Assembly: GCA_950295325.1 (NCBI GenBank)
Contig: OX485808.1
Coordinates: 36,662,527 to 36,726,526, forward strand
Direction of reading: 5' to 3'
Length of the DNA: 64,000 nt
Source of the DNA: Polytrichum commune
Lineage: Eukaryota > Streptophyta > Polytrichopsida > Polytrichales > Polytrichaceae
The number at the start of each line of letters is the position of its first letter. Position 1 is the first letter of the stretch. This document shows, piece after piece, positions 52,134 through 61,737 of this stretch. The notes below the pieces were generated by a model. The model ran no database searches and was not told the DNA's origin. It saw only the letters and a list, made by a program, of their open reading frames with translations. The position numbers were made by a program, and so were the translations under genes.

Positions 52134-54265
52134 GTTAACTCTTCCAAGTGGTTCTCCTTGTACGGTGTTGACATTGACGGTATTGTTGTCATAGATTCCT
52201 TAATTTCGTACGGCCCACTCCACCGAATTCTAAACTTTCCTGGACCGGGCTTGTTCATCCTTTGATGCCACAAAATCTTTTGACCCTTGAAAATTTTGGG
52301 ATTTTTGTTTTCTTGCGACATCCCCTTTGCTTGATGAGTTTTGTCAGTCTTTTCCTTGGTATCATAAGAGGGTTTCTTGCAATGTTTGCACCTCTTGCCA
52401 TCCATTAAAGTTTTATCTTGTCTTCTTTTTCTCATGGTTTGAGTATGTTCAATATTCTCCTCTGCTTCGATACGGGTTAAGTCTAATGTCTTTAATTGTT
52501 CCATTCTCCGTTTAAGAACGGGATGCCATTCTTGATTCCTTTGAAGATTCTCCTCGTTGTAGATGAATGTTAATGGAAGTAATGCTTCCGTTCCAAATAC
52601 CAATGCAAATAGTGTATGTTTGGTGGTGACTTTGTATGCCGTTCTATACGCCCATAATGCTGCATATAGTTTAGTGTCCCAATCCGTGCGATTGGCGTTT
52701 ACCATTTTGGTAAGTGTTGTTTTAATGACTTTGTTCGTACTTTCGGCTTGGCCTTTAGCTTGAGGGTAGTAAGTTGTTGATTTACGATATAAGACCATAA
52801 ATGTCTTGGTTAAAATTTGGATTGTCTCATTTAGAAAGTGACTCCCTTTATCACTAACTAGTTCAATCGGACATCCGAATTTGGTGATGATCTCCTCAAA
52901 TATGAATTTCGCGGTAGACGTTGCGGTGTTATCCTTTAGTGCTCTCGCTTCAACCCATTTGGTAGTGTAGTCCGTGGCGGTGATGATGTATCTATTTTTA
53001 GTACCTTTGGCGGGAGGATTGATTGGACCTAGAAAATCTAACCCCCATCTTTGGAACACTTCTGTAGGCATAATTGGATGTAATGGTTGTGCGGACTTGG
53101 ATACTTTTGGTCCCACTCTTTGGCATATATTGCATTGTTTGCAATACATATACACGTCTCTTTTCATAGTGGGCCACCAATAAAGAGCCGTTAATATTTT
53201 GTGTAATGTGATGTTTGCCGCGAAATGTCCTCCTGCGATGCCTTCATGTGCGTTGGCGATGATCGCCTCGGTAATTGGTCTAGAGACACATCGCCTTTTC
53301 ATTCCATCGGCTCCTTCTTTGATTAATTGGTCTCCATTGATTAGTTGAAAGGGTCTACTCCTTATCGCTATTTGTTGTCTTTGAGAAACTGTTGCCGGTG
53401 TTGTCAATCTTCCATGCGATAGGTAGTCAATAAATGGTGTCCTCCAATCTTCTTGTGGATCGGTAGTAATTGCTCCGCATTGTATCTTAGCTGTCGTCTT
53501 TTTCTTACACTTTGGGCATTCTCCATTGATATAATGATCCGTATCTTGAGCTATAGTAGGCCACCAATAAGGCCCATTGAGTATTTGTTGAATTGTATCG
53601 TTTAAGTTGAGATGATAACCATTTTTCTCATGTACCCTTTTGATTAGATGGTTAATTTGATCTCCCGCGATACATATTTTGTTTTCTCCTTGATTTGTTT
53701 CTTTTCGTAATTCCCCTTCTTCCATAAAGTAGGTCCCATTTTCTTCTTCAAATAGATTTTGATTCTTGGTTTCTCCATGGTTCAAATATTCCAATATTGG
53801 TGTTCTCCAATCCATTTTGATTGAACCATTCTTTTGTTGCGTTGGAGTAGTACCATTCATTTGTATGTATTTAGAATGTTGCTTGATAAAACTTTGAATA
53901 TCGCGAGTCATTGTAGGCCACCAATATGGTCCTTGTGTCGCTTGTTTTATCATTTCTTCACATGTTTGATGTTTTTCATGAAGTTCCTTTAAAAATCCTT
54001 GTATCCGAGTTTCCGAGATACATTCTTTTGGTGTCTCGTTGGCGACAAATTGTCTCATTAATTTCCCATTCACAATGGCGAAAAATTGACTTCTATTCGC
54101 AATCCGTTCATTTTCTTCTCCGGTTAAGTCATTGCTCATTACCTTTCCGAATAATAAGTATTCGAGGTAAGGTTTTCTCCAATCTGATGGTGACATTTGC
54201 TTTAATATAGTCACTTGTTTATCTTTTAGATTCATCTCTTCTTGCTTCCTGTCGAGTTTTAGCAT
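52130..54265 (-). pseudogene. Integrase with three of five zinc-binding modules, Ty3/gypsy element
   Basis: An uninterrupted 711-codon part of the pol frame. It has three modules of the form DWRxPxxEYLxxG ... GPYWWPTxxxD ... CxxC at about residues 28-140, 152-255 and 273-385. The first of these has lost its Cys pair; the last is canonical (HEGIAGGH ... CKQCNICQ). Then follows the catalytic core with D410 (WGLDFLGP), D472 (VSDKGSHF) and E508 (GQAESTNK), spacing D-61-D-35-E as expected. A GPY C-terminal domain follows (KFRIRWSGPYEI). The core looks intact; upstream stops break the polyprotein. Role: insertion of element cDNA. Confidence 0.88.
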
Positions 54266-55291
54266 GCATTCTTCACATTCATATTCCGCATGATATTTGA
54301 TGTCTTCGTCAATTGTAGGCCATCAATAAGGACTAAAAGATATTAATTGTTTAGTCATGGGTAAGGTCAAATGCTTGCCCTTTCCGTTGTGGGTTGCCGT
54401 TATTATCTTTCCTCCTCAGCTTCGTGTGACGCATATTCGCGTATCTCCGTTGGATAGTAATCTTATCAAGGTTCCTCTGTTGACAATGAAACGCTTGCAT
54501 TTGTTTGCCCATTGAAGTTGTTTTTCATTGGTAATATTTTCTCCACGTACTTGTCCATTTCTTAAGTACTCAAAATAGGGTATTCTCCAATCCGTCGCGT
54601 GGTTCTCTTCCGTGGTTGACTCGTCATCCGATACCGAGTCTAGTACTAGAGTATCATTTGCTTGTTCATGTATCCGTCCTTCATTTCGTAGGGAGCATAC
54701 TAGACATTCTTCACAATAACTTGATACGTCCATTTTTCTTGTTGGCCACCAATAAGGTCCACTTAATATGGTGAACCAAGTATTTTCAAAGGTTTGATGA
54801 TGGCCTTCTTGTTCATGCGCTTCCGCGATGATCTCCTCAATAACTTGTCCCGCTATGCATGTTTTTTATTCTCCACTTGGGTTAATTCGTATTAATTTTT
54901 CTCCATCCATGATGTAGGGTTCACTAGCCCGTCTTATGCGCGTTTGTTCGTCTTCCGTTGTTCCTATTGTTAACAACTTTCCACACTTGAGGTATTCCTT
55001 GAACGGTTTTCTCCAATCTTCCGTTGGTTGAACATACACCATGTACCATTCTAGGCATGGTGTCACACATTCTTCACCTCGTTCATCTTCTTCACTTCCT
55101 TGCTCATTTTCTTTTATGTAATCTTCTTCATTTTCAAGTACTTCCATACAAAATAAATTGGCATCCGGTAGTTGATCATTTATTCCGGTGGGTGGTTCTC
55201 CACTATTGACTCTTGAGAGGTGATCCGCCATCACGTGTCGTCTTCCGGACATATACACAATCTCAAAATCGTATTCTTGTAGAAGAAGCAT
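54266..55291 (-). pseudogene. RNase H end plus zinc-binding modules 1 and 2 of integrase
   Basis: Same frame as the flanking RT and integrase parts. It starts after a TAG at 55292-55294 that sits where RIARW is expected. EYDFEIVYMSGRRHVMADHLSR (RNase H connection) is followed by an acidic linker, then module 1 (DWRKPFKEYLKCG at 55018, TAA at 54866-54868, GPYWWPT, CEECLVC) and module 2 (DWRIPYFEYLRNG at 54592, TGA at 54416-54418, a second TGA at 54323-54325 in place of the first Trp of WWPT, CEEC). With the three in the next entry there are five modules spaced 426, 408, 372 and 363 bp. Confidence 0.85.
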
Positions 55292-56776
55292 CTATCTTGC
55301 GATTCTTCCCGAGATTATCGGCCTATTTATCAAATATAGTAGTGCTTGGTAATCCACGTAGAACACAAAGTGATTCGCCAGAAGGTAATGTCGGAATTTG
55401 TTTACCGAATATACCATTGCCAATGCTTCCCGTTCCGTTGTGCTATAATTTTTCTCCGCTTGGTTTAGTAATCGGCTTGCGTAGTATATAGGTGAGTCAA
55501 TATTCCTATTCACCTTTTGCGCTAGTACCGCTCCAATGGCTATGTTTGATGCATCACAATGGACATGGAATTCCATTGACCAATTTGGAGCCATTAGTAT
55601 TGGTGTTGTAGTTAGAAGTTTGTTGACTAGTTCAAATGTTTGTTGACATGCCGTTGTCCACTCAAATGCTTCATCCTTTTTGAGGAGAGCATAAAGGGGT
55701 TTCGTAATTTGTGCGAACATCCATATAAATCTCCTATGGTATGTTACCGAGCCTAAGAATGCTCGTAAACTCTTGACATTGGTTGGTGGTGGTAAGTTTT
55801 GTATCACGGAGATCTTTTTGGGATCTATCAAAAGTCCCTCTTTGCACACCACGTGACCGAGTAATCTTCCCGAGGTCACGCAAATCATACACTTCTCCGG
55901 ATTAAAACTTAATCCACACTCTCTACATCGTTGAAGACAAAGCTTAAGGTGCTTGATATGATCCGCCTTTGTCCCATATATACTAAAATCGTCCAAAAAT
56001 ACTTTCATAAAATCGTTTAGAAATTCCGCGAATATCGTCATTACTCCCCTTTGGAAAGTGGATGGTGCGCTCATTAGTCCAAATGACATCACTCTAGTAG
56101 CATAAACTCCCCATTCCGTAATAAAACAAGTTTTCGGTTGATCCTCCGGTGCTACCCTTACTTGATTGTAACCACTAAACCCGTCTAGTAGTGATAACAT
56201 TTCGTGTCCGGCTACCGTCTCAAGAATCTCTTCCGTGAATGGCAATGGAAATGGGTCAGATTTTTTTCGATAATCTACGCACACTCTCAACTTTCCATTT
56301 TTCTTTGGTACTATCACTATAGGTGAGAGCCATTCCGCTCTATCTACCGGGTAGATGAATCCGGCTTTGAGTTGTTTGTCAATCTCCTCTTTCACCTTCG
56401 CCGCATAATTCGGATTCATTCGATATCTACTTTGCTTGATCGGCTTGGTATTTGGTTTGAGCTCTATCTTATGTTCACAAATGTGGGGTGGTATCCCTTT
56501 CATATCTTCATACGTCCATGCGAATACATCCTTGTAATCCCTTAGTATCTCAATCACTTGGTTTTCATAGGTAGGGTCAAGTTCCTTTCCTATTCGTACC
56601 ATTTTGGGATCCTCCGTTGTCCCAAGGTTAGTCTCCTTTATCATATCTTCATCTTTGATAGTCCATCCGGCGATTGTTTTTCCTTTCACCGCTTCGGATG
56701 CCGGTGTTCGATCGATCGCTTGTTCTCCTTCCTTCATTTCATAAAAGTGAGATGGATAAACCGGTTTCTCTCCCAT
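55292..56776 (-). pseudogene. Reverse transcriptase and RNase H of the Ty3/gypsy element
   Basis: A 494-codon open segment. It includes the RT entry helix (KEEIDKQLKAGFIYPV), SPIVIVPKKNGKLRVCVDYR, FPLPFTEEILETVAG, LLDGFSGYNQVRV, MSFGLMSAPSTFQR, the catalytic FLDDFSIYG (LDD in place of the more usual MDD), LRAFLGSVTYHRRFI and an RNase H domain (FHVHCDASNIAIGAVLAQ, YASRLLNQAEKNYSTTEREALAM). Order PR-RT-RH-IN defines Ty3/gypsy. The DFS(I/V)YG form and DWR-linkers resemble Tat/Athila-type elements rather than chromoviruses, and no chromodomain is present. The segment itself is unbroken; it ends at the TAG at 55292. Confidence 0.92.
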
Positions 56777-57195
56777 GTCTTCCTTTTGTTTTGGAGTTCC
56801 TTCTTTGAGTTTAGGGACTTGCCTCTCCTTTTTCTTGGCATTCGTTTTAGGTCCCTTTTGTTGATATTCTCCACCTTTTCTCCTTCGACGCTTGTCATAA
56901 CCATATTGCAGTCGGTTTCATATAATTGCTTCAATCCCTCTAGTTCCACATCGGCTATGTGGTGTAAACTTGGATAAGCTTGATAAACTACTTGTTCTTC
57001 TTCATCGGTTAATCCGGCTTCCCAATCAAAACCTTCAATGTTGATTGGTCTTGATGAATCCGGAAGTTTTGGTCTTCGATTAGTACCAATACATACATCT
57101 ATTCCATTTTGATATAGAACTAGTTGACTCCTTCCCCAATCATGCTTGGCATGTGCTTGCTTAAGCCAGGTCGTCCAAGTAGCATCGAGTAACAA
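56734..57195 (-). pseudogene. PR-RT linker in a shifted frame
   Basis: Continues the gag-protease reading after a frameshift within the LLGRPWLKQAHAKHDWG motif (57,150-57,190). It reads QNGIDVCIGTNRRPKLP, DEEEQVVYQAYPSLHH and a basic stretch, then must shift again near 56,780 to enter the RT frame. Two single-base shifts here mean gag, linker and pol lie in three different frames. Mutation is more likely than programmed frameshifting because no slippery site is evident. Confidence 0.7.
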
Positions 57196-60100
57196 TTTTC
57201 TTGATTCTCCATCTTCATTACCGTCACGGTAATCTTAAAGGTCAAACCTCCAATTGTGATTTTCAAATTTTTGATGATTCCTAGTGGCATTACTTTTCTT
57301 TGATCCGCCATTTTGATTGTAAATGGTGCCACTTCAAGTTGTTTTCCAATTCCTAACTTCTCCATCAAGGTGTCCGTAATAATGTTAACTTCCGATCCTC
57401 CATCTAGTAACACATTTGGTATTCGTCGATTCTTAGTCCATACCGTGATCATCGGCATTTCTTCATCAAAGTCTTTCGTGGCTACGAGATATGTTTGAGG
57501 GACTTCCCTTTCATCTCGCCCTTTCGTGTAAATTGCTTTCATTACGCTCCTTTTGCAATAAGGGGCTATCTCCAAAAGTTTCCCTATTGTGATATTTGCT
57601 TGAGTTGAATCTAGTACTTTTCGAATAATTTGTCCTACCCTCGATCGGGGTTCTTCTTCCGTCGTTTTTCTCCTAGACGACGTCCGGTACTCCGTTGCAA
57701 GATCTTCTGGCTCTAGTAGATCTTCGCCCGCTTCCCGTTGTATTTCCTTGATTGTGTTCGTTACTTGGCGGTGTATCTCCCGCTTCTTCTTCCATTCCGA
57801 GTCCTCCGGTGCATCCTGCACCTCCTGTGACTCATGTTCTTTTCGCCTATTCCTTGGCTCATTCTCATTCTCACTAAGCTCTTCGCTTTCTTTATAGTGA
57901 ATCTCCCGATTCTTCTTTCGTTCTAAGTCCTCCGGTGCATCCCGCACCTCCTGTGACTTAAGTTCCTTTCGCCTTCTCCTTGGCGTCTTTGCATTTCCAC
58001 TTTCTTTGTGGTGAATCTCCCGATTCTTCTTCCAATTCAAGTCCTCCGGTGCATCCCGCACCTCCTGTGACTTTGGTTCATCTTCACTTTCATCATCCAT
58101 AACCTCTATGGTATCCTTTTCATCATCACTATCACTATTCTCCGAGTCTTCGCTCTTTCTATCATCTCCTTCATCTTCATCTTCCGATTCACTCTCTTCC
58201 TTAGAGTTTTCTTTTGCCGCTCTTTGGGCTCTCGTCATCACACACACACTTGGTGTCACTACATTTGCCGCCACCGTGGGCTTCTTCGCGTAATCATTCG
58301 CTTCTTCTTGATGTTTCCTAAACAATGAGCACTCCAGCTTTCTATGACCCTGTTGATGACAATAATAGCACTCGTCGGCGTTGCCTTCCCGTCGCGGTAG
58401 GCCAGTGTACCCGATTCTCGGCGCAACCTTTTGGCTCATATTGTCCATCACCTCCCTGGGGTATTCCAATCTCCCGTGATTAATGGGTCCTCTAGGGCCG
58501 CCCTGATAGGGGTATGCTTCTTCCCTTGGGTAGTATTGGCTTCGGTAGGGGTATGTCGCTTCCCTCCGGTAATTGTCGTACGGGTACCGATCTCCTCTTC
58601 GGTATTCCTGCCCGCTATAGGGGTATCCTTCATCCCTTAGCTTATCCCTCCCTTGATAGGGGTATCTCATATCTCGCCGATTCTCCCCGAACCGCGGTCG
58701 CTCTTCATCTCTAAATCTTGGAGGTACGGCCTCCGCCCTTCTCCGGTTGTTGTTCAATTGTGGTTGTACTTGATTCACTCCATATCTCCTTTCTCGCCTT
58801 CTTCCATCATAAACACATTCATTTGTATTGTGGGTAGTGCTATTGCAATTTGAGCAACTCTTTAATTGGCACTCATTTGAGTAATGGCCTTCGTTATGGC
58901 ATCTCCGGCAAGTGACTCCCGTCCTAAACTTCCGAGTACCGATGGCTAGTTCCTCTATCTCTTGTTTAAGAGCTTTTAGATCATCTTTAGTGATATCGGC
59001 TTTCTTAGCCTTTCCCTTTTTCTTCTTCCTCCGTACATCTTCGTCGGAATCGCTACTTGAATCTCCACTTGATTCGTCTTCCCTCATTCTTTCCTTTTTC
59101 GTTTTGCTCATCTCAATCTTTCGTGCCGAAGCTAGTGCTTCCTCCAAGGTATCACTTGGTAAAATATTTACGTACTTCTCGTATTCTTTCCTTAGTCCAT
59201 TTATGAACCAAGTTTTTCTAATTTGTTCTCCCGGTGCGGGTTGAATCTTTGCGGCCGCTACCATTACTCGTTCATAAAATTCTTCCACCGATTCATCTTT
59301 CTTTTGCTTTACATGTGACAAGTTGTTGATGATCTCCCCTTCCGATTTGGTTGATCGGAATCGTTGGATAAAAGTCGTTTTTAAATCGTTCCAATTCACA
59401 AAGTGATTTGCGGGAAATTGAGTGTACCATTCTAGTGCTTTCTTTTTAAGAGTCACCGGAAATAATCTTAGTTTCTCCGCATCGGTCCCTTCTTGGTTGG
59501 CATGACATATATTGACATATTCTTGTATGTAAGTGTCCGGATCTTCTTTTCCTTTGTATGTAGGAAGAGGTATCTTCCCTCTTCTAGGCGGGGGTGGCGC
59601 TCCTCCCGACATGGCTATAGTTCCACTTCCTCTTCCTCCTCCGGAACTTCCAATATTCGTCCCTAATGACGTTGTTCCGGATCTTGTTGTGCTATTAATC
59701 GGTACCCTATAGTCAAATCTTTGTTCACTAGCCCTTACTTGTTGCAAAAATTCTTCAAATGTTTGGTTGACTTGTCTTGATGTTGGTTCCTCACTTTGAG
59801 TTGTTGTTGAATTTTCGTTTTCTACTATGCTTTCTTGTGTGTCTTGATCAAAATTAATATTCTGGGGTATCCCTTCTCTAGTGTTCGTTTCGAATGTTCC
59901 TAATGGAGTGACGGTGTCTCCTTGCTCTTCTTTATTTATGTTTTTGTATTCATAGGGTGATGGTCGGTCTAGGTTATCGTTTGTTAGTGATGGGGATGGT
60001 GATCTAGATATATCAAGACCTTCGGCTCTTTGTCTTGCCCGTCTCTCGTATCGTTCCGCTCTCTCTTTTCTTTGCCTCTCGGCTCTTCCTTCCTCGCTAT

Positions 60101-60212
60101 TGGGGTTTACTCCATGTTGCATACGGTTAATGTGCTTACGTTCGGCCTCGGCCTCTCTCCTAGATGGCGGCGAACGACTTCGCTCCCTAGTGTCTTCCTC
60201 TTCGTCGTACAT
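57120..60212 (-). CDS. gag-protease of the Ty3/gypsy element
   Basis: The first ATG is 60212-60210 (MYDEEEDTRERSRSPPS); about 1,030 codons. It has an Arg/Glu-rich N-terminus and a retrotransposon gag domain at about residues 213-375 (LPTYKGKEDPDTYIQEYV, KALEWYTQFP, FIQRFRS, VEEFYERV). An acidic/basic linker precedes three CCHC knuckles (CRRCHNEGHYSNEC about 435, CSNCNSTTHNTNEC about 453, CYYCHQQGHRKLEC about 615). Between the second and third knuckles are repeated Tyr-Pro-Tyr motifs. Then come three repeats of SQEVRDAPED ... REIH (about 715-815) and a retropepsin with VLLDGGSEVNIIT (Asp about 937). Gag packages element RNA; the protease processes the polyprotein. Without a stop this frame is unusually well kept, but it ends by frameshift in the LLGRP motif just after the protease. 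Confidence 0.92.
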   Translation of the reverse strand: MYDEEEDTRERSRSPPSRREAEAERKHINRMQHGVNPNSEEGRAERQRKERAERYERRARQRAEGLDISRSPSPSLTNDNLDRPSPYEYKNINKEEQGDTVTPLGTFETNTREGIPQNINFDQDTQESIVENENSTTTQSEEPTSRQVNQTFEEFLQQVRASEQRFDYRVPINSTTRSGTTSLGTNIGSSGGGRGSGTIAMSGGAPPPPRRGKIPLPTYKGKEDPDTYIQEYVNICHANQEGTDAEKLRLFPVTLKKKALEWYTQFPANHFVNWNDLKTTFIQRFRSTKSEGEIINNLSHVKQKKDESVEEFYERVMVAAAKIQPAPGEQIRKTWFINGLRKEYEKYVNILPSDTLEEALASARKIEMSKTKKERMREDESSGDSSSDSDEDVRRKKKKGKAKKADITKDDLKALKQEIEELAIGTRKFRTGVTCRRCHNEGHYSNECQLKSCSNCNSTTHNTNECVYDGRRRERRYGVNQVQPQLNNNRRRAEAVPPRFRDEERPRFGENRRDMRYPYQGRDKLRDEGYPYSGQEYRRGDRYPYDNYRREATYPYRSQYYPREEAYPYQGGPRGPINHGRLEYPREVMDNMSQKVAPRIGYTGLPRREGNADECYYCHQQGHRKLECSLFRKHQEEANDYAKKPTVAANVVTPSVCVMTRAQRAAKENSKEESESEDEDEGDDRKSEDSENSDSDDEKDTIEVMDDESEDEPKSQEVRDAPEDLNWKKNREIHHKESGNAKTPRRRRKELKSQEVRDAPEDLERKKNREIHYKESEELSENENEPRNRRKEHESQEVQDAPEDSEWKKKREIHRQVTNTIKEIQREAGEDLLEPEDLATEYRTSSRRKTTEEEPRSRVGQIIRKVLDSTQANITIGKLLEIAPYCKRSVMKAIYTKGRDEREVPQTYLVATKDFDEEMPMITVWTKNRRIPNVLLDGGSEVNIITDTLMEKLGIGKQLEVAPFTIKMADQRKVMPLGIIKNLKITIGGLTFKITVTVMKMENQENCYSMLLGRPGLSKHMPSMIGEGVN

Positions 60213-60470
60213 TAACACTACTTAGCATGATCTTAGACCACCCTAGTTGGCCCTCCCGGCTTCAACTATGTGCATTCTATATTCACCCTTTCGCCAGTAC
60301 GGTTCTTAGGATACACTATTCTTCTTTAGTTTTCTCTTCCTCTTTGCCGTACATTAACACTACTTAGCATGATCTTAGACCACCTTAGTCGGCCCTCCTG
60401 GCTTCAACTACGTGCATCTATATTCATCCTTTCGCTGGTACGACTCTTAGGACAAACTATCTCTTAATCT
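60207..60470. repeat. 142-bp tandem duplication at the gag start
   Basis: The stretch beginning GTACATTAACACTACTTAGC recurs at 60207 and 60349 with about 10% differences. The ATG used by gag lies in the copy nearest the gene. The other copy also has an ATG (reading MYGKEEEK) but closes soon. Confidence 0.85.
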
Positions 60471-60505
60471 AATTTTCTCTTCCTCCCCAATGGATTCTTA
60501 AAATT

Positions 60506-61123
60506 TCACTCGTTGAACTTGATCAACCCTCGCTCACTATTTTCCAATTTCTCTAGTCCGTTGTAAAGTTTTATCATCACTCTTTCGAAGTACAAGTTAT
60601 ATAATAATCCCTCTTGTGGGTAGTGATACCCTCTATGACTTGTGGCGCCTTTCGCCCGTTTCCCGATTCCAATTCTCCCGTGATTCCACACCTTTGAGAA
60701 TATCTTTGCTTGTAGTTCTTCCGGTAGTTCGTAGATTCTCCTCTCAAACTCCGATCGATAAGTAAATCCGATTTGTTTCTTGATAAAGTTCTTGGTTGCT
60801 TTTGTCTTATAAACTTTGTGCATGTTCCACATCAAATCATGAAACCTCTTTACTCCTTCATATTGAGTTAGTACCTTTTCGTCCCAACTAAACTTCGGGT
60901 ACTCTCAAGGCCAATGACTCACAATTCCTTTAGTGTCAATGTCTTCTATAGTATCATCAATCACGTATACTCCTTTCACGTTTGATTTCTCAATTTTTCT
61001 CAAAATTGATCTTTCGACATGTGAGGCTTCAAGTGGTCCGATTAATTGCTTTTCTTCGGATCCTTCTTCTAATCTTTCTCGTAAGTTATCGCGGCAATGG
61101 ATATTCTCAAACCAAGGAATCAT
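60506..61123 (-). pseudogene. Leader ORF copy 2 of the Ty3/gypsy element (one in-frame TGA)
   Basis: One frame from about 61123 to 60506 with a single TGA at 60905-60907. By comparison with the paralogue at 61107-61604 (SSWPWEYP versus SHWP-stop-EYP), the TGA replaces Trp. It encodes FTYRSEFERRIYELPEELQAKIFSKVWNHG, then GYHYPQEGLLYNLYFERVM. The LPEELQxxIFSKVW stretch recalls an F-box helix but is too short to be sure. No known retroelement domain. It lies upstream of gag on the same strand, so it may be an extra ORF of the element. Confidence 0.6.
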
Positions 61124-61737
61124 TGATCATAGCCGGTACCATTACTCGTGTGTAGTATAGGTCGTAAAGGAATCCTTCTAGATTATAATGGTACCCACTT
61201 TGATTTGTTGTTCCCGGCATGCATTCCCACAACGTATCCTTGCCTTTGTTCCACACTTTAGAAAAGATGATGGCTTGTAATTCTTCGGGTAAGTCTTTGA
61301 TTCTTCTCTCAAACTCCGATCGATACGTGAAACTAATCCGCCTTTCTTCAAAACATCTCCACGCTTGATCGATGTATACTCGGTTCATACATACCATTAA
61401 GTCAAGAAATCGTTTGGTGCTAATCCATTCTTCCGCTTTGTTAGATTCTTTGATGTAATCGGGATATTCCCACGGCCAACTTGATATTAGTTCCTTTTGG
61501 TCGTTCACTAACTTCTCCTTTGATTTAACGGTCCAATTTTGCTTGTTGTTCATTGGAAATTTCTCCCGTTGCGTGCCACAATTTGTAAAGTAGGGATTCC
61601 TCAATCTCCACTTGATAGAATTTCTCTTGAGTTTCGGTCTCCTTGAGTATCGCTTCGCAAAAAGTGATGAAGTTTAATTCGTTCAACGTATCACGTATCT
61701 CCCGGTCGTCTTCCGTATGTCTCTTCTCATTTGACAT
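61107..61737 (-). pseudogene. Leader ORF copy 1 (paralogue of 60506-61123), frameshifted
   Basis: Two overlapping frames (61525-61737 and 61107-61604) together read like one ORF: MSNEKRHTEDDREIRDTLNE ... SLLYKLWHATGEISNEQQ, then SSWPWEYPDYIK, FTYRSEFERRIKDLPEELQ and GYHYNLEGFLYDLYYTRVM. The second half matches 60506-60835 at about half of positions, so this is an old tandem duplication within the element. Function unknown. Confidence 0.6.

Noticed and set aside
57120-57195. Programmed frameshift between protease and pol
   Set aside because: No slippery heptamer or pseudoknot is evident, and the shift falls inside the conserved LLGRPWL motif, pointing to a single-base mutation.
61561-61590. 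Primer-binding site reading TGGCACGCAACGGGAGA on the minus strand
   Set aside because: It lies within coding of leader ORF copy 1 (LWHATGE), and I know of no tRNA end that matches. No LTR edge is next to it.
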